NCBI GenBank assembly: GCA_030447865.1
Contig: JAUJOD010000002.1
Coordinates: 413,602 to 477,601, forward strand
DNA length: 64,000 nucleotides
Source of the DNA: Nocardioidaceae bacterium
Lineage (GTDB): Bacteria > Actinomycetota > Actinomycetes > Propionibacteriales > Nocardioidaceae
Reading direction: 5' to 3'
Below are positions 41,644-49,989 of the stretch, piece after piece (the first letter of the stretch is position 1; each line of letters begins with the position of its first letter). The notes beneath the pieces are model-generated. The model ran no database searches. It was not told the DNA's origin and was given only the letters and a program-made list of their open reading frames with translations. Made by a program: the position numbers and the translations under genes.

Positions 41644-42669
41644 CTAGCCGAACAGCACTTCGGCTTCGGAGTACAACGACGGGTCGACCGTCTTCAGTGC
41701 CCCGGTGCCTTCGATCAGGTCGACGCGGACGATGTCGGTGCCGCGCAGGGCCACCATCTTGCCGAAGTCGCCGTCGTGGACTGCCGCGATCGCGTGCAGG
41801 CCGAACCGGGTCGCCAGCCACCGGTCGAAGGCGGTGGGCGTGCCGCCGCGTTGGGTGTGCCCGAGCACCACGGCGCGTGCCTCTTTGCCGGTGCGCGCCT
41901 CGATCTCCGTCGCCAGCCGGTCGCCGATCCCGCCGAGCCGCACGTGGCCGAACGCGTCGATCTGACCGGTGACGGTGGCCATCGTGCCCTCGGCGGGAAC
42001 CGCTCCTTCGGCGACCACGATGATCGGTGAGTACTGCAGCCGGAACCGCTGCTCGACCAGCGTGCAGATCCTCTCGATGTCGAACGGCTGCTCCGGGATC
42101 AAGATGATGTTCGCCCCCCCGGCCAGCCCTGAGTGCAGCGCGATCCAGCCGGCGTGCCTGCCCATCACCTCGACGACCAGCACCCGGTGGTGGGACTCCG
42201 CTGTCGTGTGCAGCCGGTCGATCGCCTCGGTCGCGATGTTGACGGCAGTGTCGAAGCCGAAGGTGAAGTCAGTCCCGCTCAGGTCGTTGTCGATGGTCTT
42301 CGGTACGCCGACCACGTTGACGCCGAGGTCAGCCAGCTTCGTCGCCACCCCGAGGGTGTCCTCGCCCCCGATCGCGACGAGGGCCTCCACCCCCAGGGCG
42401 GCCAGGTTCTCGGTAATGCGCTCCACGCCCCGGTCTTCTTTGAACGGGTTGGTTCGAGACGACCCCAAGATCGTGCCGCCACGTGGCAGGATGCCGCGCA
42501 CCTGCGGGATGCCGAGCTCGCGGGTGACGTTCTCCAGCGGCCCTCGCCAACCGTCGCGGAAGCCGACGAAGTCGTAGCCGTACTCCTGCACCCCCCGGCG
42601 TACGACGGCCCGGATGACGGCGTTGAGCCCCGGGCAGTCCCCGCCACCGGTCAACACTCCAACGCGCAT
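41644..42669 (-). CDS. pfkA: 6-phosphofructokinase, probably PPi-dependent
   Basis: 341 residues. Phosphorylates fructose 6-phosphate in glycolysis. GGGDCPGLNAVIR near residue 10 and PKTIDNDL near 123 are conserved. At the donor site the sequence is GGEDT (101-105): Asp104 replaces the Gly found in ATP enzymes, and Lys124 is present; this Asp/Lys pair is the known signature of pyrophosphate-dependent enzymes such as that of Amycolatopsis methanolica, while the Streptomyces ATP enzyme has GGEG. The cofactor is inferred from these two residues. The 330-bp upstream gap holds a repeat array. Confidence 0.88.
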   Translation of the reverse strand: MRVGVLTGGGDCPGLNAVIRAVVRRGVQEYGYDFVGFRDGWRGPLENVTRELGIPQVRGILPRGGTILGSSRTNPFKEDRGVERITENLAALGVEALVAIGGEDTLGVATKLADLGVNVVGVPKTIDNDLSGTDFTFGFDTAVNIATEAIDRLHTTAESHHRVLVVEVMGRHAGWIALHSGLAGGANIILIPEQPFDIERICTLVEQRFRLQYSPIIVVAEGAVPAEGTMATVTGQIDAFGHVRLGGIGDRLATEIEARTGKEARAVVLGHTQRGGTPTAFDRWLATRFGLHAIAAVHDGDFGKMVALRGTDIVRVDLIEGTGALKTVDPSLYSEAEVLFG

Positions 42670-42822
42670 GCGTGGACTCCCTCAGATCACGCGGGTTGCC
42701 TGGTCGGCGTCGAGCCTATCGACGCCGACCAGGTACACCGCTCGGAGGCGCCGGTCCCAGCCCGCTGCGGCTCAGGCACGAGCGCCCCTCGACGGCGGTT
42801 GTAGCGCCTGCCGCGACCGAAA

Positions 42823-42882
42823 CCCTGACCAAAGTCCTCGCTTCGGGCCGAAACTGCCCCCGATCACCGACTTTGGTCAGGG
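42823..42882. repeat. Long 14-bp inverted repeat upstream of the phosphofructokinase gene
   Basis: CCCTGACCAAAGTC (42823-42836) pairs perfectly with GACTTTGGTCAGGG (42869-42882), leaving a 32-nt loop that contains TTCGGGCCGAA. Located between plsC and pfkA, both minus strand. No T-tract follows. Its right arm merges into the 23-bp tandem repeat. Confidence 0.82.
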
Positions 42883-42971
42883 GTTCCACGGTGCCGAGGG
42901 CAGGGGTTCCACGGTGCCGAGGGCAGGGGTTCCACGGTGCCGAGGTCAGGGGTTCCACGGTGCCGAGGGCA
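42880..42971. repeat. 23-bp tandem repeat (four copies)
   Basis: Units start at 42880, 42903, 42926 and 42949; each begins GGGGTTCCACGGTGCCGAGG. Copy 3 ends GTCA where others have GGCA. Non-coding, 200-300 bp upstream of the pfkA start and just downstream of plsC. The rest of the 42670-43000 gap shows nothing else. Confidence 0.92.
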
Positions 42972-43000
42972 GGCGCTCGACGGGACCCGGTGCCGGCGCG

Positions 43001-43744
43001 CTAGGCGCTGAGCCTCTTGGCTTCCTTGGCCTCGATCTTGGCCGCGGCTGCTGCCGCCTTGGCCTGCCGCTGCGCGTCCTCCTTGGCTCGGGAGGCGTAC
43101 ACGTCGACGTACTCCTGGCCGGACAGCAGCATGATCTCGTACATGATCTCGTCGGTTATCGACCGCAAGATGAACCTGTCACTTTCCATGCCCTCATAGC
43201 GCGAGAAGTCCAAGGGCTTGCCGAAGCGCACGCAGGGGCGGGTGTACGTGCCGAAGAGCTTGCCCGGCGGAGCCACCACGTCGGTGCCGATCACCGCCAC
43301 GGGGATGACCGGGACCTTCGCCTCCAGCGCCATCCGGGCGATGCCCGTCTTGCCGCGGTACAGCCGGCCGTCGTGCGAGCGGGTGCCCTCGGGGTAGATC
43401 CCGAAGAGCTCGCCGTTGGCCAGGATCTTCAGCCCCGTGGTGATCGCGCCTTCCGACGCCCGCCCGCCGGAGCGGTCGATCGGGACCTGGCCGGCACCGG
43501 AGAAGAACGTCTTCTGCAGCCAGCCTTTCAGCCCCGGGCTGGTGAAGTACTCGGCCTTCGCCACGAACGTCACCCGCCGCGGGATCGTCAGCGGCATGAA
43601 GAGCCAGTCGGAGTACGACAAGTGGTTGCTCGCCAAGATCGCGGCGCCCTCCAGGGGCACGTTCTCGGTGCCCTCGGCGTCGGGCCGGAAGATCATCTTG
43701 AGCAGCGGGCCGACAAGCACCCACTTGAGCAACCAGTAGAACAA
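43001..43744 (-). CDS. PlsC-like 1-acyl-glycerol-3-phosphate acyltransferase
   Basis: 247 residues. Acyltransferase motifs: NHLSYSD (NHxxxxD) near residue 40, KAEYF, then IYPEGTRS near 114 and PVIPVAV. A hydrophobic N-terminus (FYWLLKWVLVGPLLKMI) anchors it at the membrane. The last 35 residues are an Ala/Lys/Glu-rich helix (AKEDAQRQAKAAAAAAKIEA). Equivalent to Rv2182c by order. Acylates lysophosphatidate or related lipids for phospholipid synthesis. Divergent from the esterase gene. Confidence 0.9.
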   Translation of the reverse strand: MFYWLLKWVLVGPLLKMIFRPDAEGTENVPLEGAAILASNHLSYSDWLFMPLTIPRRVTFVAKAEYFTSPGLKGWLQKTFFSGAGQVPIDRSGGRASEGAITTGLKILANGELFGIYPEGTRSHDGRLYRGKTGIARMALEAKVPVIPVAVIGTDVVAPPGKLFGTYTRPCVRFGKPLDFSRYEGMESDRFILRSITDEIMYEIMLLSGQEYVDVYASRAKEDAQRQAKAAAAAAKIEAKEAKRLSA

Positions 43745-43868
43745 CGCGCAGACCTCCTTCGGCTGAGCACACCCTAGTCCGCTGGTGGTACGTGTCGAAA
43801 AGCACCGACGGCCGTGACACCATGAAGTCGAACAGGTCGCCTCTCGTTCGCTGCCAGGAGCATCCCCC

Positions 43869-44627
43869 GTGTCGGTACTGCCTCACGCCTCGCCGTTCCA
43901 TGCCGACGGGGGTCCGGTCGGGGTGCTCCTGACCCACGGCTTGACGGGTTCGCCGGCGTCCATGCGCCCCTGGGCTGAGAGCCTGCGGGCGGAAGGATTC
44001 ACCGTGTCGGTGCCACGTCTGCCCGGCCATGGCACCACCTGGCAGGAGCTCAACGCCACCTCCTGGCAGGACTGGTACGCCGAGGCGTCCCGCGGTCTTG
44101 ACACCGTGCGCCAGACCTGCGACGAGGTGTTCGTCGCCGGCCTGTCGATGGGCGGGTGTCTCGCGCTGCGGCTGGCCGAGGAGCGGAGCGACGACGTCGC
44201 GGGGCTCGTCTTGGTGAACCCCTCGATCGTCAGCACCGACAAGCGGCTCGTCGCGCTGCCGCTGCTCAAACGCTTCGTCCCCGCCCTGAAGGGCATTGGC
44301 AATGACATCAAGAAGCCGGGCGTCGACGAGCACTGCTACGACCGCACGCCGCTCAAGGCGCTGGACTCGCTGCGCGACATGTGGAAGGTCACCCGAGACG
44401 ACCTGGCGAAGGTCACCGCACCGCTGCTGGTGTTCCGCTCCGTGGAGGACCACGTCGTCGAACCGCTGTCGGCGCAGATCATCACCCAGCGGGTCTCCTC
44501 CCGCGACGTCACCGAGCGGGTGCTCGACAACAGCTACCACGTCGCCACCCTCGACAACGACGCCGAGAGCATCTTCACCGAGTCGGCGGAGTTCATCCGC
44601 AAACGCACGTCGGTGTCCGGAGGCTGA
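43869..44627 (+). CDS. Est30-like alpha/beta-hydrolase (carboxylesterase)
   Basis: 252 residues, GTG start. Oxyanion-hole HGLTGSPASM, nucleophile GLSMGG (Ser near residue 95), acid in SVEDHVV and His in DNSYHVATLDND form the triad. Similar in length and motifs to monoacylglycerol-lipase-like/Est30 carboxylesterases. Divergent from plsC and followed 3 bp later by a membrane protein gene with GGAG overlapping its stop. Confidence 0.88.
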   Translation: MSVLPHASPFHADGGPVGVLLTHGLTGSPASMRPWAESLRAEGFTVSVPRLPGHGTTWQELNATSWQDWYAEASRGLDTVRQTCDEVFVAGLSMGGCLALRLAEERSDDVAGLVLVNPSIVSTDKRLVALPLLKRFVPALKGIGNDIKKPGVDEHCYDRTPLKALDSLRDMWKVTRDDLAKVTAPLLVFRSVEDHVVEPLSAQIITQRVSSRDVTERVLDNSYHVATLDNDAESIFTESAEFIRKRTSVSGG

Positions 44628-44629
44628 CG

Positions 44630-45364
44630 ATGCGGTCCAACGGCCTTACCGCCCCGGCGTACACGCCCGTCGCCGACCTCGAGCCACAGGTCGCCGACGC
44701 CATGCTTGCCGACCTTCGCGTGCAGGGCGTCGCGGCGTACACCAAGCCGGTGGAGTCGTCGAGCACCCTCGGTTTCGACCGTCCGGAGTTCCGGACGAGC
44801 GTCAAGGACCGGTTGTACGTCGACTCGGCGGCCTCCCAGCAGGTCCGCCAGCTGATCGCCCTGCAGAGCGCCGATCTCGACGCCCGTAACGACGACCTCA
44901 CCTGGGCGCAGATCGTGGCGACGTTCGACCAGCCGGTCGACCCGGCCCGCGCCGTGTGGCCGGCGCAAGAGGACGTCGACACCTCACCGGAGCCCGCTCC
45001 CACCGACGCCGGCACCCCAGCCAGGGCGCCGACAACCGACGGGTCCGCCGAGTGGGACCGGTTGGGGGCGGCCGCACGTGAGGACGGCGACGGGCACGGC
45101 GACCCCCTGGAGGCGAAGGAGCACTTCGTGCCCCCCGCGCCGCCTCCGCTGCCTCGGCTCGACCCGGCCAAGCAGGTGGCGTGGCTCGGCCTGATCGGGG
45201 GGCCGCTGCTGCTGTTGGTCGCTGCGCTGTTCACCGTGGCGTTGCCCACCTGGCTGTCGCTGCTGGCGGTGGGCGGCTTTGTTGGCGGATTCATCGCACT
45301 GGTTGCCGCCATGGACGACCGCAGCGACGACGACCGAGACTCTGACGACGGGGCGGTGGTCTAG
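44630..45364 (+). CDS. Membrane protein with C-terminal two-helix hairpin
   Basis: 244 residues from the ATG at 44630 (GGAG 7-10 bp upstream, within the preceding stop). The first 110 residues are soluble (DPRYT-like: VADAMLADLRVQGVAAYTKPVE, then DRLYVDSAASQQVRQLI), followed by an acidic Pro-rich linker, two adjacent membrane helices at about 185-225 and an Asp/Arg tail (DDRSDDDRDSDDG). Actinobacterial proteins of this layout accompany the PlsC/esterase pair; no function is known. Confidence 0.75.
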   Translation: MRSNGLTAPAYTPVADLEPQVADAMLADLRVQGVAAYTKPVESSSTLGFDRPEFRTSVKDRLYVDSAASQQVRQLIALQSADLDARNDDLTWAQIVATFDQPVDPARAVWPAQEDVDTSPEPAPTDAGTPARAPTTDGSAEWDRLGAAAREDGDGHGDPLEAKEHFVPPAPPPLPRLDPAKQVAWLGLIGGPLLLLVAALFTVALPTWLSLLAVGGFVGGFIALVAAMDDRSDDDRDSDDGAVV

Positions 45365-45374
45365 CCTTTCGGCC

Positions 45375-46652
45375 ATGAGTGCGAGCGAAACGGTCGAGAT
45401 CTCGGGCCACCTGATGGACAGCGGCATCTTGTCGCGGGTGCTGAGAGACATCCGTGAGTACTCCGGTGATCACCAGATCGAGAAGATCGACGTGGGTCTC
45501 GACTCCGACGAAACGTCGTACGCACGAATCCGGGTGATCGCCGACGACGACGAGACCCTGCAGCGGCTGCTGATGCGGCTGCAGACCCGTGGCGTCAACA
45601 TGTCCGACCCCGGCACCGCTTCTGTGCTTTCCGCCGAGCGCGACGGCGTGTTCCCGGACGGGTTCTACTCGACCACAAACCTGGCCACGCAGGTCCGCAT
45701 CGACGGCGCCTGGCATGTCGTCGAGAATCCCGAGATGGACTGCGGCCTCATCGTCGACAGCAGCGGCGAGCGGCCACGGGTCTACACGTTGCCGATGTCG
45801 GATGTCCGAGCGGGCATGCAGGTGGTGTGCGGCGCCGCCGGCATCAGGGTTACGACGCCAGCACCCGCCGGCGGCACCGAGCAGGAGGTCTTCGGGTTCA
45901 TGGAGTCCGACGTCTCCAGCGAGAAGCCGCAGACGTTGCTCGTCCGGCAGGTCGCCGACGGCATCCGCGAGGCCAAGAACGCCGACAAGCGGGTGCTGTG
46001 GGTGGCCGGCCCAGGGGTCGTCCACACCGGAGCAGCGCCAGCGATGGTCGCCATGGTCCACGCCGGGTACGTCGACGTGGTGTTCGCCGGCAACGCGCTG
46101 GCCACCCACGACGTCGAAGCCGCGCTCTACGGCACGTCGCTGGGTGTCGATCTAGCCCTCGGTCGTGGGGTCGAGCACGGGCACGAGCACCACATCCGCG
46201 CGCTCAACACGATCCGCAAGGCGGGCTCGATCGCCGCGGCCGTCGACCAGGGCGTGCTGACCGGCGGCATCATGCACGCGCTGGTGACCCACGGAAAGGA
46301 GTTCGTACTGGTCGGCTCCGTCCGCGACGACGGGCCGCTTCCCGACGTCTACACCGACGTCATCGAGGGCCAGCGGGCGATGCGCCAGCAGCTCGCCGGG
46401 GTGGGGTTCTGCCTGATGGTGGCGACCATGCTCCACTCGGTCGCCACCGGGAACATCCTGCCCGCGTCGGTGCCGCTGGTCTGCGTCGACATCAACCCGG
46501 CGACAGTCACCAAGCTGGCCGATCGTGGGTCTTCACAGGCCCGCGGCATCGTCACCGACGTCGGGCTCTTCCTCGAGCAGCTCGCCTTCGAGCTCGTGCC
46601 GGACTATCGGCGCGACCGCTTAGCCGAATCGTCGACGGACGGCCACGGCTAA
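45375..46652 (+). CDS. LOR/SDH-type (TIGR00300) protein, ornithine cyclodeaminase-like
   Basis: 425 residues from the ATG at 45375. N-terminal small alpha/beta domain (ETVEISGHLMDSGILSRVLRDI, IDVGLDSDETSYARI) and a larger C-terminal nucleotide-binding domain (WVAGPGVVHTGAAPA, FAGNALATHDVEAALYGTSLG, GGIMHALV). This layout is that of the LOR/SDH conserved-region family, whose archaeal and cyanobacterial members act in ornithine or arginine catabolism. Rare in actinomycetes as far as is known to me. Activity is inferred. Overlaps the convergent pepN gene by 33 bp. Confidence 0.75.
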   Translation: MSASETVEISGHLMDSGILSRVLRDIREYSGDHQIEKIDVGLDSDETSYARIRVIADDDETLQRLLMRLQTRGVNMSDPGTASVLSAERDGVFPDGFYSTTNLATQVRIDGAWHVVENPEMDCGLIVDSSGERPRVYTLPMSDVRAGMQVVCGAAGIRVTTPAPAGGTEQEVFGFMESDVSSEKPQTLLVRQVADGIREAKNADKRVLWVAGPGVVHTGAAPAMVAMVHAGYVDVVFAGNALATHDVEAALYGTSLGVDLALGRGVEHGHEHHIRALNTIRKAGSIAAAVDQGVLTGGIMHALVTHGKEFVLVGSVRDDGPLPDVYTDVIEGQRAMRQQLAGVGFCLMVATMLHSVATGNILPASVPLVCVDINPATVTKLADRGSSQARGIVTDVGLFLEQLAFELVPDYRRDRLAESSTDGHG

Positions 46653-49073
46653 CGCGAGGTCGTCGCGCCGGTCCTCCCAGGCCCGCCGCAGCACGGTCGG
46701 GACCTCGCCCGACAGCGCTCGGTCCAGCATGGCCAACGCGTCTGCTCCCAGCGGGATCGTCGGGAACGCATGTCCAACGACGAGCGAGAAGGACTGGCCA
46801 CGTCGGGCCGCCAGCGCAGGGGCCTCGGCGAGATAGCACTCGACGTACGGCGCGAGCAGGTCGTGCTGCTCAGCGGACCAGAACCCCTGCGCCGTCTCGG
46901 CGAACAGTCGGTTGGACGGCTCGCCGCTGAACATCGCGTTCCACGCCGACGCCTTGGCCGCCGGGTCCGGCAACGCGGCTGACGCCCGCGCCGTCCCGAG
47001 TTCCCCGGCGATCGAGGGGTCGCGGCGCCGCTCAGCCTCGACCAGCGCTGGCGCGGCCGGGTCACCGATCTCGGCCAGCCGTCGTAGGACGTCCCAGCGC
47101 AGGCGCGGGTCGAGGGCGATGCCGGTGTCGGTGCGGTCCTCGGCCAACCAGGCGCCTAGAAGGGCGGCGTCTCGACTGGTGGACGCGAGACCTCGCACGG
47201 CTGCCAGGGCAACGGCAGGGGCGGGAGCGGCGTTCAGGGCGTCGCGGCAGGCTACGGCGAGGATGTCGAGCGCGGAAGCCACCCGGTCAGCAGCGAGGTA
47301 CCGGGCCACCACTCGCCGCGCCCGCTCCAGCGCGGCTTCGAAGATGGCGCTGTGTCCCTCGCCGGGCAGGTGCCTACTGACCAGGTCGAGGTAGTCGCAG
47401 GGGTCCAGCTCCGCACGCCGTACCAGGTCACCGAGCGCGGTCCACAGCACGGCTCGAGTCTTGGGGTCGGGTATCGCGGAGAGGTGGGCAGTGACCGCCG
47501 TGAACGAATGCCGGTCCAGCCGCAGGCGGGCGAAGGTGTCGGCGTGGCTGTTGGGCACGACCACGCGGTCGCGACCCTCCGGCAGCCACACCGGGTCGTC
47601 GCCGACGTCGACCGTGCGGGTGCTTGCCGGCCGCAGCGCGCCGTCCGTCACGTCGTACGACGTCACCCGCAGGCGGTGCGGCCGGCACCCGGTGCGGGAG
47701 AGCACGGGGATGTCAGCGTCGCGGGTCACCGTCAGCGTGTCGAAGCCGGTGGTGCGCAGCCACGCATCGACCCAGCCGGCGACGTCGCGCCCGGACGCGT
47801 CGCTTAGAGCAGAGACGAAGTCAGTGAGGGACGCCGTCCCGAACCGGTGGCGGGTGAGATAGCCGTTCACACCAGCCAGGAAGTCCTCCTCGCCCAACCA
47901 GGTGACGAGCTGGCGCACGACCGCGTTGCCCTTGGCGTAGGAGAGGCTGTCGAAGTTTCCGTACGCCGCGTCGACGTCGGTGACTGCGGCTGGCTCGGGG
48001 GCGACAGGGTGCGTTGAGCGGCGCTCGTCTGCGGCATAGGCCATCGGGAGAAACGCGGCGTCGAAGTCGACCCAGGTCTCGCTGAAGCCGGCGGCCCGGT
48101 CGGCCACGAGGAACCCCATGTAGTCGGCGAAGGACTCGCTGAGCCAGGCGTCGTCGAACCAGCGCATCGTCACGAGGTTCCCGAACCACATGTGTGCCAT
48201 CTCGTGTGCGATGACCGTGGCTCGACGTTGGCGTTCCTGGTCGGAGATCCGCCCGGCCGGCAGCATCTCGTCGCGGTAGGTCACGCACCCGGGTGTCTCC
48301 AGAGCGCCCCAGTTGAGCCCCGGAACAAAGACCTGGTGGTAGTCGTCGAAGGCGTACGGCTCCCGGAAGACGCTGGCGTAGTGGTCCCAGCAGGCGATTG
48401 TGACCCTTCGCAGCTCCTCGGAGTCCCGGGTGAGCTCCTTAGCGAGCGATTGCCGCGCGTGCCAGCCGAACCTGCGGCCGCTGTGCTCGAACCCCGTGGA
48501 GTGCCAGGGCCCGAGACACACGACAAACAGGGCGGTCGGGATCGGTGGCGTCGGCGCGAAGCGCCACCGACCGGGGATGTGCGGTTCGACGCGCCGCCCG
48601 CTTGCTAGCACCGTCCAGCATTCATCGGCAGAGACGTCCAGAGTGATCGGTGCCTTGAGGTCGGGCTGGTCGAAGCAGGCGAAGACCCGCTGCGCGTTGT
48701 CCATTCCGCAGTAGGCGGACACATACGTCTCACCGTCAACGGGGTCGACGAACCGGTGCATTCCGTCGCCGTTGGTCACGTAGGGCAACCGCGCGCAGAC
48801 GAGTGCCACGTTGTCGCCCGTGAGGTCTGGCAGGGTGATCCGGCGCCCGTCGTACGACGTGGGCGGGAGCTGCTTACCGTTGAGCGTCACCGTCACGTCG
48901 GCGCCATCGGCGAGCTCGAGGAAGGACGACGTGCCCGGTCGCGAACAGCTGAACCGGACGATGCTCGTGGATTCGAACGTGTCCGCGTCGTCCGCCAGGG
49001 TTAGGGAGACCTGGTAGTCGACGTCCGCGATCAGGGCAGCGCGGCCCCGAGACTCGGACAAGGTGAGGGACAC
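46620..49073 (-). CDS. pepN: M1-family aminopeptidase (PepN)
   Basis: 817 residues, GTG start. Zinc site HEMAHMWFGNLV with the downstream Glu in WLSESFADYMG (about residues 298-322). The exopeptidase motif, usually GAMEN, reads GALET (NWGALETPGCV). The N-terminal beta domain, catalytic domain, and C-terminal helical ERAP1-like domain are all present in length. Removes N-terminal residues from peptides. Convergent with the LOR/SDH gene, overlapping it by 33 bp. Confidence 0.9.
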   Translation of the reverse strand: MSLTLSESRGRAALIADVDYQVSLTLADDADTFESTSIVRFSCSRPGTSSFLELADGADVTVTLNGKQLPPTSYDGRRITLPDLTGDNVALVCARLPYVTNGDGMHRFVDPVDGETYVSAYCGMDNAQRVFACFDQPDLKAPITLDVSADECWTVLASGRRVEPHIPGRWRFAPTPPIPTALFVVCLGPWHSTGFEHSGRRFGWHARQSLAKELTRDSEELRRVTIACWDHYASVFREPYAFDDYHQVFVPGLNWGALETPGCVTYRDEMLPAGRISDQERQRRATVIAHEMAHMWFGNLVTMRWFDDAWLSESFADYMGFLVADRAAGFSETWVDFDAAFLPMAYAADERRSTHPVAPEPAAVTDVDAAYGNFDSLSYAKGNAVVRQLVTWLGEEDFLAGVNGYLTRHRFGTASLTDFVSALSDASGRDVAGWVDAWLRTTGFDTLTVTRDADIPVLSRTGCRPHRLRVTSYDVTDGALRPASTRTVDVGDDPVWLPEGRDRVVVPNSHADTFARLRLDRHSFTAVTAHLSAIPDPKTRAVLWTALGDLVRRAELDPCDYLDLVSRHLPGEGHSAIFEAALERARRVVARYLAADRVASALDILAVACRDALNAAPAPAVALAAVRGLASTSRDAALLGAWLAEDRTDTGIALDPRLRWDVLRRLAEIGDPAAPALVEAERRRDPSIAGELGTARASAALPDPAAKASAWNAMFSGEPSNRLFAETAQGFWSAEQHDLLAPYVECYLAEAPALAARRGQSFSLVVGHAFPTIPLGADALAMLDRALSGEVPTVLRRAWEDRRDDLALAVAVRRRFG

Positions 49074-49097
49074 CCCGCGACACTACGGCAGCTCTTG

Positions 49098-49721
49098 CTA
49101 TCCGGGTGTCGATACGTCCACGCGGATCTCGGCGCCTAGGCGAGCGCCGCCGACCAACTGCAGGGCGTCCCCGGACCAGAACTTGCCGGGGTCGTAGTAG
49201 TTCGTCGGGCGGTCCCCGGCGAGCAGCCCCATCGCCTGGTAGGCGCCGGCGACCACTTCCGCGCAGTACGTCGCCTCCACCGGCGCCGGTCGACGTAACC
49301 GCCCAAGGAGCCAGCGGCTCGCCAAGGTCGCGGCTGTCGGGAACGGGGTGCCGTTGGTCCGCGCGATGGTACGCAGCACGGCATCCTCCATCTCCCGAGT
49401 AACGGCGGAGTCCAGCTGCCGTAGCCAGGTGTGCTGGTTGTACCGGCGGCTCCACTGTTCGACCGCAGCCAGCAGGTCATGCAGTTGTGCGCCGCGGTGA
49501 CGGGTGCCGGTCCAGACGTCGACTGGCCCGCGACCGAGTTCGGCGTGCCACATCAGCGGCGGCAGATCGTCAAGGACGACCGCCATTCCGACGTGGTTGA
49601 CGGGGGCGTTGGTGACGGCACGGATAGCGCGGTCTGCGGCCGACCTGCCTCGGAACAACCAGAGGTCGCCGGTGCGGGTCAGGTCGACAGCCGCGTCTAG
49701 GCTGAGTACCGCGTCAGTCAC
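49098..49721 (-). CDS. YiiX-like permuted NlpC/P60 cysteine hydrolase
   Basis: 207 residues from the GTG at 49721 (open frame reaches 49802 across the divergent gene). Motifs: DLWLFRG, NAPVNHVGMAVVL with a candidate catalytic His, and ATYCAEVVAGAYQ with the Cys near residue 150: a permuted NlpC/P60 order with His before Cys. Could act on lipids or peptides; family members remain mostly uncharacterised. No signal peptide seen. Divergent from a small membrane protein gene. Confidence 0.75.
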   Translation of the reverse strand: MTDAVLSLDAAVDLTRTGDLWLFRGRSAADRAIRAVTNAPVNHVGMAVVLDDLPPLMWHAELGRGPVDVWTGTRHRGAQLHDLLAAVEQWSRRYNQHTWLRQLDSAVTREMEDAVLRTIARTNGTPFPTAATLASRWLLGRLRRPAPVEATYCAEVVAGAYQAMGLLAGDRPTNYYDPGKFWSGDALQLVGGARLGAEIRVDVSTPG

Positions 49722-49737
49722 GGAAGGGCCCCTGTTC

Positions 49738-49989
49738 GTGAACCTCTGGAAGGTGCTCGGTCTCGCCGGCGTCGCTGGTGTCGCGGCAGCCGGTGTCATC
49801 ATCGCCCGTGAGCAGCGGCACCGGACACAGCTGGCGCCCGAGGAGATCCGTGCCCGGCTTCACGAGCGCCTCCAACAGGCTCCCACGGCACCGACGTGGG
49901 GCACGGTCCCGGAAACTGCTGCCACCCCAACGACGCGCCGGCGGTGGCGCCCACGACGGCTCAGCACACTGGTGCAGTGCAACGGGTAG
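49738..49989 (+). CDS. Small membrane-anchored protein
   Basis: 83 residues from the GTG at 49738 with GGAAGG about 10 bp upstream. One hydrophobic helix at the N-terminus (LWKVLGLAGVAGVAAAGVIIA), then a charged helix (REQRHRTQLAPEEIRARLHERLQQA) and a basic tail (TTRRRWRPRRLS). No family recognised; the layout suggests an inner-membrane anchor with a cytoplasmic tail. Overlaps the hydrolase start by 13 bp and is divergent from the YiiX-like gene. Confidence 0.68.
   Translation: MNLWKVLGLAGVAGVAAAGVIIAREQRHRTQLAPEEIRARLHERLQQAPTAPTWGTVPETAATPTTRRRWRPRRLSTLVQCNG

Noticed and set aside
42880..42971. CRISPR array
   Set aside because: Four tandem 23-bp units with no spacers and no cas genes.
43194..44540. 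448-codon minus-strand frame across plsC and the esterase
   Set aside because: Crosses two supported genes on both strands and has no protein-like motifs.
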